From Aricia agestis (taxonomy: Eukaryota > Arthropoda > Insecta > Lepidoptera > Lycaenidae): 64,000 bases of DNA. The notes beneath the pieces are model-generated. The model made no database searches. It was not told the origin of the DNA and saw only the letters and a list, made by a program, of their open reading frames with translations. Shown here piece by piece: positions 54,888 to 64,000 of this stretch (the first letter of the stretch is position 1; the number at the start of each line of letters is the position of its first letter). Position numbers and translations under genes: made by a program. The stretch is taken from positions 10,062,001 to 10,126,000 of the forward strand of contig NC_056415.1 of NCBI RefSeq assembly GCF_905147365.1, written 5' to 3'.

Positions 54888-57029
54888 GCGTAAACTAACG
54901 TTTAAGCCATGGATTTCCGCAAAGTAACGCCTGATTCTATTAACTATGTTCTCAGAGGTGCTTCTTAATTTATCACCCCGAACTATGAAAAAAAGGTTAC
55001 ACATTTTCGTGACATCCAAACTTGGATTAAAATCAGAAAAATGTTAGTGATGGATAATATATTTTTGTATAAGCGTTGTAAAAATGATTGAATATTGTTA
55101 TGGTTTTCGAATTTAATTTATGGACTTTCATATTTTATATCTGACCATTACTTTATCAAAACATTCCTAGAATTTTACATAATGTTTGGATTTATAAATT
55201 AATATTGACTTTTCACTTCCCAGTGGATGTTATTTTTCTGAATACATTGAGCTTAAAAAGTTTTATGTCGACACAACCATAGAGTAATAAAATATCTGGT
55301 CTCTGGCACAACGAAGAAACGTTAACTTAACCTACAAAATATAAAATAATTCACGTAAATCGACATCACTACAATACTAAAATTTACAGCCAGTACAAAT
55401 TTTTTTTTGGCCTTGGCCTAAATTTCATCTATTTTGTCAAAATAATAAAAATCTTTTTCAATTATAATGACATAAATAATCAATTAAAGAGTTGTTGTCC
55501 ACAACTTTATTACGTACAACTCCTTTTTACTAGTTTTTATTATTCGTAGCTTTTTACTCATATAAATACATTGTGATACAAACAATTTTGAATATGGAAT
55601 CAATTCACAATGTTACCACAACTGAACAGCATTTTAATAGGTTCTAACGCAAACAGCTATCGATAAAAGTATCCTCGGTGTAAAGTGATATAAAAAGATA
55701 AGTTTAACAAGCGTAATAAAACACGAGTGAGCGGACAAAGGCGCGACAAAACGATATGGTGTAACCCCACCCGTTTGATAAAAGCACTATTAAGATAGTG
55801 GGAGCGTAACAGTCGTCTTGAAGGTTTATTGCTTCTCTGTTTGCTCGAGAGTCGAGGAGCAATAGCCCGCTCGGCCGTAATTCTAACAGCGGTTTCCGAT
55901 TGTTATTACCGTGTATATGGGCTCTTTGTTTGGGTACTTTTTGAATGCGATGGATGAATGGAGGCATATGAGGGGAGTCTTCCATCCACGGTACGGATGA
56001 GAATGCGTTTTTCAGGGGCAGCAACCTCTGATTAAATATTAAGACGTTTCGTTGGGCATGATAGACAAACCATGATTGACATCATGATGGCTGCTGTTCT
56101 TAGTATGTAATCGACGTTAGTTATGGGCAATAATTGACCAACCTATAATAAGCCTTAAATATATTTTGTCCATCATTGGCCAGTGTGGCACTTTTCACTT
56201 TTTAACGTCTATTCAATTTAAATAATTAAAGAATATCCCCAGAATTTTAGGTTGTTACATTAAAGTATTGTTTTGCTAACCCAGAATACGTCCCAAATCC
56301 ACTTCAATACAGTCTATTGTTGCCTACCGAACCAAGGAAATCAAAAGATTTTATTTTTTAAACTAGACCCGAGCGAAGAATACGCTAGGTCGACCACAAA
56401 GTAAAAGCTATCGAAATTTAAAAAGGAACGTATTCCTGTATTCCCTTCAATTGCTACGGACATTTTCCTTTTTACTTATTCATAAATGAAAGCGGAGTAA
56501 AATAGACTGAAGCCACTCGAAAAATATGTGAGTGCCTAACCTAAATAATTTATGGAGCCCATCTAAACGTACCGGGCTGATAGATGCGTCGGAATACCGC
56601 GTTCTTGTGTTATCCATTAAACAAAATTTAAATTACTGCTGGAAATCTAAACACATATATTTTGTTAAATGGAAAAAAAATCATGTATAAATATTTGCCA
56701 TATTTGGTACGTTTCGACGAAAGGAATTCATAATTAATTTTATATTTGCCGAATTAAATCCGTTATCAAATAAATATATTAGAGGAGTAGAATGCTCTCG
56801 TAAGAAAGTAGCACTTAGCCTGACAAAATGGCCCTCGTCTCGTCACCGCTACGACCCTCTCTAGTCTACAATCTACGGCGGCATCACTTCGTCGTAATTG
56901 TAACCTGTAATTATTGTTTTTTATTAATTTTGCTTTCATTCTTTCATTTATTTTGGCTAATTCTTTGGGTTTCATTAATTCGGGTCATTAATTAAGGGGT
57001 TTTGATAGTATTTCCGCTTAGTTGCAGGC
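54888..57029. other. Unassigned DNA with a GC-richer island at 55700-56040
   Basis: The island carries a 106-codon minus-strand frame (56024-55704; MEDSPHMPPFIHRIQKVPKQ near its start) that I do not recognise. The rest is AT-rich with no element identified, apart from the 56105-56195 block related to 5745-5825. Confidence 0.4.
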
Positions 57030-57132
57030 CCATGTTGGATGCGAGTAGCAGGAGATCGGTCATCTTGGCGTTCATTGAGGGAGGCCTATACCTAGCAGTG
57101 GACGACAATAGGCTGAAATGATGATGATAGTA
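57030..57132 (+). mobile_element. LINE 3' tail with gatgatgatga end
   Basis: ggatgcgagtagcaggagat, gaggcctatacctagcagtg, gacgacaataggctgaaatg and atgatgat: the conserved 3' terminus of a common lepidopteran non-LTR family (RTE-type by memory). 5'-truncated; no ORF remains. Confidence 0.65.
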
Positions 57133-57191
57133 TTTCTGTAAATAAAAATTAGCATGCAGGTGTTGAGTTATAATGGAAGTTAAATATAAAT

Positions 57192-57319
57192 CAGGCCGCT
57201 AAACGCAGGGGTGTACCTAACAGGTTTGCCTGTGCAGTTGCCCGAGCTCTGGTTTACCTGAATAGTTGACCTGTTCAGGAAAACCTGTCAGGTACAGGTA
57301 CCCTTGCGTGTATGGCCTG
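57192..57319. mobile_element. Foldback MITE (CAGGCC ends)
   Basis: caggccgctaaacgcagggg with tgtacctaacaggtttgcct is imperfectly inverted against aggaaaacctgtcaggtaca with ggtacccttgcgtgtatggcctg. The whole 128 bp folds on itself. Confidence 0.7.
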
Positions 57320-57831
57320 CTTAACGTGTACGAGTAGAACTGTAACTTTGTAGTGTATAATTTAAGTTAAGTAACATTTGCTATAAAAACTAAATAAAAT
57401 CAGAAGCCGAAGTTTATTTTCTCCGAGAAAAGTTACGGTGCGCATGGCTGTAATTTTATCTAAACATTTTTTATTAACGACTCCAATAAGTTTGACGGGG
57501 TCGCAAAAGATATTAACTTTGTTACAGCCTATAGGTCTCTTTACTTATGTATTTTACCTTCGGGCTGACACCTGGTTTGGCTATAAATTATTTAGATATC
57601 GCTACGGATTGTACCGACCCGACTTCATTAATATACAGTATAAAAAGTGTTTCTTCATTTGCAGAAGGACAGTTGCAAATTTATTTACTAGGAAGTTTAC
57701 AAAACATAGTTGAGGTTTTGCTTGAAAACGTTAAATAATATTTATTTAATAGCTTTCGTCCGTCGTTTACAACTTCGTTCACCATTTTGCCATCGTTCAC
57801 ATTTTTTGTGATACGAATTCTAGCACTAACA

Positions 57832-57968
57832 GGACTTTAAGTTCCTGTTTCACCACTTCCTGATAAGGCTATCCACCAATTAACTTGACAGAACAAGTAT
57901 GGAGAATCTGTCAAAAAAGTTGTGAATAGCCTACTAAGCACTTTATCAGAAAGTGGTAAAACAGGCCC
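57832..57968. mobile_element. Foldback MITE (GGGCCTGTTTTACCACTT type)
   Basis: tcctgtttcaccacttcctg with ataaggctatccac is inverted against gtgaatagcctactaagcac with tttatcagaaagtggtaaaacagg. An insertion in one arm (actaagcac) breaks symmetry. Confidence 0.72.
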
Positions 57969-58037
57969 TAATGTGTAATTTTCGCTACAAACATTGAGTC
58001 ACTTAAACTTGAAAAGGTAAATAATCCAGTTGACCAG

Positions 58038-58220
58038 TTCCATACTTATTATAAACGTAAAAGTATGCCTGTCTGTCTGTTTGTCCGTAACCTCTTCACG
58101 CCCAAACCGCTGACCGAATTTGCTATGAAGATACTTTAAGGACATAGGATATTTTTTATCCCTTATTATGTAATTTGTGCGGTTTCTGCGCGCAATTATG
58201 GCGGAACGTCTAGATTCTAG
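58038..58220 (+). mobile_element. Lep1-type element with internal deletions
   Basis: tccatacttattataaacgt, a GTCT tract, cctcttcacgcccaaaccgc, aaggacataggatatttttt and an end near cgtctagattctagt. Several core blocks are shortened. Confidence 0.72.
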
Positions 58221-58648
58221 TAACATGAAAATTATGATAACAATAATTATTAATTAGTGCTCACTGCACACCTCTGGTTAAAGTGATGAAGTGATATAAA
58301 ATTTATTTGTGTATGAAATCATAAAAGTTAGAGTTCTTGAACTTGCAGCACTTAAGTCAACATTGTAAAATTCGAGCGCATTGTAATACAAGAGTGATAA
58401 AACGATTTACGGGTTAATTAATATACAATAGAGGAATTCAAATAGAATTATACCCATTGAAATTTCAATATTACTCAATCCGATTAGAAGGGCTATATTT
58501 TTAGAATTATTGGTTAAAGCATTAATCTGCCCTAAGATTGGGTGATTAATTAAAAGGGCAGAAAATGTCAAAATTGATTTTTTATTTATTAATTGCTTTT
58601 AAATTATACCTTTTGTTTTTTCGATCGAACGTTACTTATTGTTGGCTA

Positions 58649-58755
58649 TCCATACTAATATTATAAATACGAAAGTGTGTCTGTCCGTCTGTCTGTCTGT
58701 CTATCTGTCTGTCTGTCTGTCTGTCCGTCCGTCCGTCCGTCCGGCCGTTTGACCA
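58649..58755 (+). mobile_element. Lep1 5' end with expanded GTCT/GTCC array
   Basis: atccatactaatattataaa with tacgaaagtgtgtctg, then about 60 bp of gtct/gtcc units at about 58676-58745. The rest of Lep1 is absent; repeat K follows. Confidence 0.75.
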
Positions 58756-58811
58756 ATTTATTTCATCCGTTTGACGTCCAGTCGGCATTTATCGGCACGT
58801 TGAAAAGATCT

Positions 58812-59466
58812 CTAAGGCTGGTTTTATCGTGAAGCTTTTCGGCAGCGCCGTTGGAGCGCGCGCGTTCGAAGATGTATGTGGGGGTAGTAGTAGCGTTTTA
58901 TTATAATAGTCGAGCGCACTGCTCAAGCACATTCATCGCCAAATTAATTTTTTCGCAATAACTCGATAAATATACAACATTTTAAAAATCCGCTAGGTCG
59001 ATCTCTCAATGATAGAATTTTATATAATGTGTTAAAATATTAACTTAGTTCAATGCTTGGTTATGGCAATAAATGAAAAAATCGTGAAAATTAGATGCAT
59101 CTTTGTGATTTTTTTCTATCGAGAAAATTTTATAATACCTACCGTGTTTTTGCTCAGATCGAATTCTGGGAAGTATAATGTAGTATCTAATTTTAGAAAA
59201 TGAAACAATTCAGGGCTTATTTTCAAGTACTTATAAAAATTAATTATAAAATCGACACTTCGCGGATTTTGGGAAAATAATATTTTTTTAGCTTCCAGTC
59301 TAAAGAAATTATGTGGAATTCTCTTACACCTAAATTGATGTAGACTCAAAAAAGGAACAAAGTAACAAAATAACAGACTATTGAAAAATTACACGGTAAT
59401 TCTGTTAAAAAAAATCTCCTGCTAATTTTAGGGACTACCTGGCCTTAACGATAAAACCAGCCTTAG
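58812..59466. mobile_element. TIR element with perfect 19-bp ends, interior shared with the TTAA MITE
   Basis: ctaaggctggttttatcgt (58812-58830) is the exact inverse of 59448-59466. Flanks aaagatct and aaagatgc may be an 8-bp target duplication with two changes, which would suit hAT. About 330 bp of interior (58933-59262) match 44020-44330 of the element at 43929, which has different ends. No transposase. Confidence 0.82.
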
Positions 59467-59490
59467 AAAGATGCTTGTGTAAGTGTATAT

Positions 59491-60236
59491 GTCGCAGCCG
59501 ACTGGTTTAAATAGCCGTTCAATCAAACAGCTAGCCCTTTGACTGAACAACGCCATTCAATCACACGTCTAGCCTTTTATATTGAATATTTTAGTCGCTC
59601 AAAACGTTCAACACTACAGCTGATTCAAAAGCCGCCGTCTAATTGAAGTAGTTCAGCGCGCACCGCTGCGGCGCTAGGTGCGTTTTATTTACAATATGGC
59701 GTCAACTAGCAGGTGTTTGTTGGTGTTTGTGGTTGTTTTTCGGAAAGAAAGTAGTTAATAAAAGTTACAAGTGTTATTAAAGAGACAAAAATTGTGGAGG
59801 CACATACGAGTGAATTAAAATTTCAACAAATATTCGAGGAGAAATTACGGGATTATGAAATGGATGGAGGCAGCCTCCCCCAAAAGGGCACAGCCCCCCG
59901 TCAAAACAAAAACAAACACAATCCAGAAAGTCCAAAGTTGGTTAGGTTAGGTTAGAACTTAGACCACAACACAGAGGGAGCCGAACGAGCGCAGCGAGCG
60001 TGCTGCGGCAGCAGCCGGGGACCGCCGTCAAATAAAAGGGGAGCTCGGGGGGCGCAGCCCCCCGCCAAAACAAAAACAAACCAGTTGGCTAAACGTCGTC
60101 TAGCTGTAGTGTTGAACGTTGTTGTCAACAAGTCGGCTAAACGACGTATAACTATTAACCGTGTGATTGAATGGTGTTGTTCAGTCAAAGGGCTAGCTGT
60201 TTGATTGAACGGCTTTTTAAACCAGTCGGCTGCGAC
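59491..60236. mobile_element. TIR element of 746 bp with near-perfect TIRs of about 78 bp
   Basis: gtcgcagccgactggtttaa at 59491 is inverted against the end ttaaaccagtcggctgcgac at 60236. The arms agree through tcaatcaaacagctagccct and ttgactgaacaac to cattcaatcacacg with a few mismatches. A deeper inverted pair (aacgttcaacactacagct) lies at about 59598 and 60099. The centre has a direct repeat (cagccccccg with caaaacaaaaacaaac) at 59891 and 60055 and a short TTAGG run. No transposase ORF. Confidence 0.85.
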
Positions 60237-60840
60237 ATATACGTAAACAAATTTTTACACACACACGTAAATCAATTTCGGTTTCGTTTGACAGCTCGAG
60301 ATTGTTGCTCTATTCCGCTAGGTATATCAACTTAATAGTATGAACATGGAACCCCATAGTACGTGTAGTCTAATATTATGACCCTATAATACTTTAACTA
60401 ATGAGTACAACTTCTGTACATAATTTAGCATTAAAACTATGTACTAGCACTTTAGGATAATCTAATACTGCCCTGCAACGTTTTATCAATCTTATAAAAA
60501 GCATAATTGATGTAAAAACAATGATAAATTAGTTCGCGTGCGGGGAAATATAAAAACATCGGTTAGAAAGACAATTTATATTCGTTAGGAACAATATCTG
60601 TTTCTTATTAGTGGAGAGCGGACACGCCATGCAATAAAACTTGATTGTGATATATTATTTGATTTAAAACATCCTGCACTTCCATTATCGTTATGTTCCT
60701 TGGACCTTGTTATATTATCTTTATAGAAGCGAATAAACATGCACTGAGAGACATAAAAAAGATTCTGCTGGTTTTAATGCTTTCACGTGATGCACTTAAT
60801 CATAATAAAACATAAGCAAACCAACACTTTTAAATATAAC

Positions 60841-60985
60841 TAGCTGTCCCGGCAAACGTTTCTTTCTCTTTTCTCAGACCCACTGAATATGCATAATATA
60901 AAATTTGGTTAAAATCAGTAAAGCCGTTTCGGAGGAGTACGCGGCCTAACATTGTGACACGAGAATTTTATATATAAGATTATTA
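60841..60985 (+). mobile_element. CTAGCTGTCCCGGCAAA-type repeat, internally deleted
   Basis: ctagctgtcccggcaaacgt, then gacccactgaatatgcataa, aaaatcagtaaagccgtttc and cacgagaattttatatataa. It lacks the middle present at 34155 and 14125, and shows the uninterrupted 3' end. Confidence 0.8.
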
Positions 60986-61264
60986 GAATAAGTATACCAA
61001 TATTTTTTTTCAATTTTGTAATTCAAATTTTAATACGTATGTAACGTATGTTATGTAGGTATGGTATTGAAATACAGTTTTATTTTGCTATACAAAAATG
61101 ATGGTTGTTATTAAAATGTTACTTCCGAACTCAAAACACCGATTACTGTTTTAATGCAACATTAATACAGCTCAACAATAGAAGAATTGTTTGGAACATA
61201 GCTGATATTTCAATCATACAAACATTCGGTTATTTTGATAAGCATCCATTGAAACTGTTTTCAT

Positions 61265-62470
61265 TAGAAATCTATTATATATAAAAATGGATTTTCAAAT
61301 ATATTAGTCGCGCTAAAACTCGAAAACGGCTGACCGGATTGGGCTAATTTTAGTCTTAAAATATTCGTAGAAGTCCAAGGAAGGCTTTAAAGTGACACGA
61401 AGTTCACCGGGACGCGTATTGCCAAACTGTATACTGACCCAGACCGGGGTTGCTCTGAGTTCGATCGCAGTTTGCCTTTATAGTTGAAGAGCAAACTGTA
61501 TACCTATTCAGAGCGTGTCTGAATCGAAATACATTTTGCTTTAAAATACTTGAGCAAAATACATACGAGTCCAGACGTCCATACTTTTCGGCGTCTGGTG
61601 TAGTATGTAATATGGCATCGATAATTTAGAGCAAAATGCATGCGAGTGCAGACATATATTATCTCTTTTATTCCCGCGCGGCGCGCTATCATGCCTGCCT
61701 TATCTTCTAAAACTTGCGCCGCTTGCGACCTTGACGCCTTTTTGTTAGTTGTAGTTGATTAATGATTACATTTACTTTAATTATGATTATACATGATTAC
61801 GCAAATTTATGTATTAAAGACACTTTATTTTTCAATATCGACCCCTTTCTGTGATCCCTTTAGTAAGAAATGTAGTAAAAGCCAAAATTCGATGTTACAA
61901 TACAGGCAAAAAACAAAAATAGTAATTATGACATTTTTCTGTTCTTGATTCATTAATTTATTTGTTTGTTGTTGATTGAAGGAACCCTTTATTATTTTCA
62001 GTGAACATCGATTACAAATAGGTACAATTTATTGTGTCAGTCAGTACATCTTTCTTATAAAAAATTAATAAATACTGTCATTGGAAACACTTACATTTTT
62101 TTTAACCTGTACCTATAATTTTTCAAAATACTTACTCGTACAACGGGTTTTCTTTCGTTGTAACCCAAAATAATTCACTATAGGTATGTTTTAGGGAAAG
62201 TTGTTCAGTTTCACGGATAGGTATAACAACCACACACAACAACATAACAAAAATATACGGGAAATTATTAAACACATTGTATAGGTAGTTACAGATATTC
62301 GCATGTCACAGTTTGCTTTACATACAAGCGAGCAAAGTGCATACCTACTCAGATTGGTCTGAGCTCGTATATACTTTGCTCCAATTTTCAATGAGCGCGA
62401 CGTAGTTCAGTACAGACTATGGGCGTCTGGGTCAGTATACAGTTTGGCAATACGCCACCGGGACAGCTAG
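61265..62470 (+). mobile_element. ATATAAAAATGGATTT...CACCGGGACAGCTAGT repeat carrying a TIR insertion
   Basis: The host repeat (tatataaaaatggattttca, gctgaccggattgggctaat, gtagaagtccaaggaaggct, gacacgaagttcaccgggac) resumes at 62456 with caccgggacagctagta. This family is a common lepidopteran Helitron-like repeat with a CTAGT-type end. Confidence 0.75.
61414..62455. mobile_element. TIR element, 1042 bp, perfect 31-bp ends, 9-bp target duplication
   Basis: gcgtattgccaaactgtata (61414 on) with ctgacccagac is the exact inverse of 62425-62455. caccgggac at 61405-61413 is repeated at 62456-62464. Subterminal copies of gagcaaa(a/g)tgcatac occur in both orientations (61496, 61553, 61631, 62331, 62367 and others). 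A 9-bp duplication fits Mutator-like or Merlin elements. No transposase is visible. Confidence 0.9.
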
Positions 62471-62573
62471 TATACTATATAAGGTAGTCTCGTCAAAAAC
62501 ACAATTTACAAGAGTTTATAGGGATCACAATAGTCGATCACAACCTAATCATCACAACTTTATTTTTTATTAG

Positions 62574-63003
62574 GGTTCCGTACCCAAAGGGTAAAAACGG
62601 CGGGACCCTATTACTGAGACTTCGACGTCTGTCCGTTTGTCCGTCTCCGTCCGTCCATATGTTTGTCTCCAGGCTGTATCTCAAGAACCGCTATAGCTAG
62701 ACTTCTGAAATTTTCACAGATTGTGTATATCTGTTGCCGCTATAACAACAAATACTTAAAATAAAATTATTATTTTTTTGGGGGGGCTCCCATACAACAA
62801 ACGTGATTTTTTGGCCTTTTTTGCTCGATATCAACAATGGCAACAGGTAGGCACTTGATATTTTCATAAAGGCCTTAATTATATGTTTACTTCAATAATT
62901 AATAATAATATTAAGGGGGTTCCCGTACAAAAACACAATTTTTGGTCTATTTTTGCTCCATAATGGTACGGAACCCTTCATGCGCGAGTCCTACTCGCAC
63001 TTG
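62574..63003 (+). mobile_element. GGTTCCGTACC-family repeat
   Basis: ttagggttccgtacccaaag, ggctgtatctcaagaaccgc, ttgttgccgctataacaaca-like core, gggctcccatacaacaaacg and the end ggtacggaacccttcatgcg with cacttggc. Closely matches 12582-13017. Confidence 0.82.
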
Positions 63004-63538
63004 GCTGATTATTGAATAAGCCGTTAGTTACCTATATTAAATCTTAAAATTTAAATTTTACGGTTATGTGGTCCTTCAAATAAATTATAGTTCAGCTGAG
63101 CAAAAAACCAAACTTTTCCAAAAAAGAGTTACAACTTTATGATAATATTTACGACGATGAATTGATTTATAAAGTGCATTATGTCCTTTGTAACCGGTTT
63201 GTGTGAGATTATCGCAGGATATATCGTATTATCTATTGTTTAGTGGCAAATTCCACAATAATAGCGATTAATACATATTATAAATAGGGCATTACTTTGC
63301 ATTATGTCATATGTATAAATACAAAACTACATTTAAACAAAAGTTATTAATATTATCCTGTTAGTAAAGTTTGCAAACATCCTACGTCATTTATGTATTA
63401 TCTACTATATTGAAAAATAAAAAATAAAAATTCGATTTTAATTATGTACCAATCTCATGTAACACCCTGACACTAGACTAGCCTATAGACTAGCAATATC
63501 TACCAATCACATCCATATTTACATCTACACACTATCTA

Positions 63539-64000
63539 TACCTACTAATATTACAATTCTGCAGAGTTTGTTTGTTTGTTTGAACGCTTAGTGCGATTCT
63601 TAGGAAGTACTGGTCCGATTTGAAAAATTATTTTATTGTTGGATAGCCCATTTATCGAGGAAGGCTATAGGCTATATTTTTTCACGCTGAGACTAATATG
63701 AGTCTAAATTAGTTATGAGTCGAAATAATATGAGTCGAAATAGAGGAAGTAGTTCTTAAGATAATAAGCAATTTCATATAATTTCCCACGTTTTTTCCAC
63801 ATTTTCCTCTATTTCTTCGCTCCTATTAGTCTTAGAATGATAAAATATAGCTTATGGCCTTCCTCGATAAATAGGCTATCTAAGACTGAAATAATATTTC
63901 AAATCGGACCAGTAGTTCCTGAGGTTAGCGGGTTCAAATAAGCCCTTTCAAATAATTTCCCCCCGTTTTTTCCACATTTTCCTCTATTTCTTCGCTTTTA
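63539..64000. mobile_element. Interspersed repeat with foldback and direct duplication, cut by the window edge
   Basis: Opens tactaatattacaattctgc with (GTTT)n. tggatagcccatttatcgag with gaaggctataggctatattt (63640-63680) is inverted against aaatatagcttatggccttc with ctcgataaataggctatcta (63842-63882). cgttttttccacattttcct with ctatttcttcgct occurs at about 63789 and 63966. Confidence 0.65.

Larger units (their letters stand above)
58763..60345. mobile_element. Repeat K, second copy, interrupted by two TIR elements
   Basis: K segments ttgacgtccagtcggc (58778 region), atgcttgtgtaagtgtat (59471-59488) and cgtttgacagctcgagattg with ctattccgctaggtata (60285-60328) are in the order seen at 45742-45930. 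Insertions occupy 58812-59466 and 59491-60236. The left K terminus is missing. Confidence 0.78.

Noticed and set aside
59692..59755. Start of a transposase gene (ATG in a good context inside the 746-bp TIR element)
   Set aside because: The frame closes after about 20 codons and no transposase motif is visible.
59938..59955. Insect telomere repeat (TTAGG)n
   Set aside because: Only about three units, inside a TIR element. Far too short for telomeric or interstitial telomere sequence.

Overview
The window is AT-rich DNA from a moth or butterfly. The main grounds are several interspersed repeats widespread in Lepidoptera: Lep1/Helitron-like elements, the GGTTCCGTACC family, elements starting CTAGCTGTCCCGGCAAA, and tRNA-headed SINEs. 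One host gene is clear. Almost everything else is transposable-element DNA and unrecognised AT-rich sequence. I cannot name a species.

The host gene is on the + strand. Its five recognisable exons (about 11373-11578, 16826-16961, 20546-20679, 24544-24748, 25292-25386) join in frame, with GT-AG junctions and compatible phases. They encode about 258 residues of a two-immunoglobulin-domain protein of the beaten-path (Beat) family, ending in a short hydrophobic GPI-anchor-like tail. The signal-peptide exon and promoter were not found and probably lie upstream of the window. Introns are 5.2, 3.6, 3.9 and 0.5 kb and hold many repeats. Exon 16826-16961 is closely flanked by two elements: one ends 44 bp before its acceptor, the other starts about 35 bp after its donor.

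1-11.4 kb: a decayed RNase H-bearing LINE split by another repeat (1-1672), a foldback repeat (2.7-3.3 kb), a tRNA-derived SINE (3.8-4.2 kb), long unrecognised DNA, Lep1 copies, and a LINE 3' end with an AATA tail (9.9-10.5 kb). 11.4-25.7 kb: the Beat gene and its intronic repeats. 25.7-40 kb: no convincing host gene; foldback MITEs, a nested MITE with a readable empty site (34.2-34.9 kb), an antisense SINE (37 kb) and a tight cluster of MITE, retroposon and Lep1 copies (39-40.3 kb). 40.3-43.5 kb: a frameshifted CR1/Jockey-like LINE with a TTATTC tail. 43.5-64 kb: terminal-inverted-repeat elements with readable target duplications (43.9, 47.5, 61.4 kb), a 192-bp tandem array (50.3-51 kb), a three-element nest (58.7-60.3 kb), and a foldback repeat cut by the window edge.

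I found no evidence for a new multi-gene system. The most interesting points are the nested insertions whose empty sites can be read from sister copies in the same window, a set of near-perfect short snapback palindromes (one in the predicted Beat 3'UTR), two TIR elements with related interiors but different ends, and two weak minus-strand ORFs that could be unrecognised exons.
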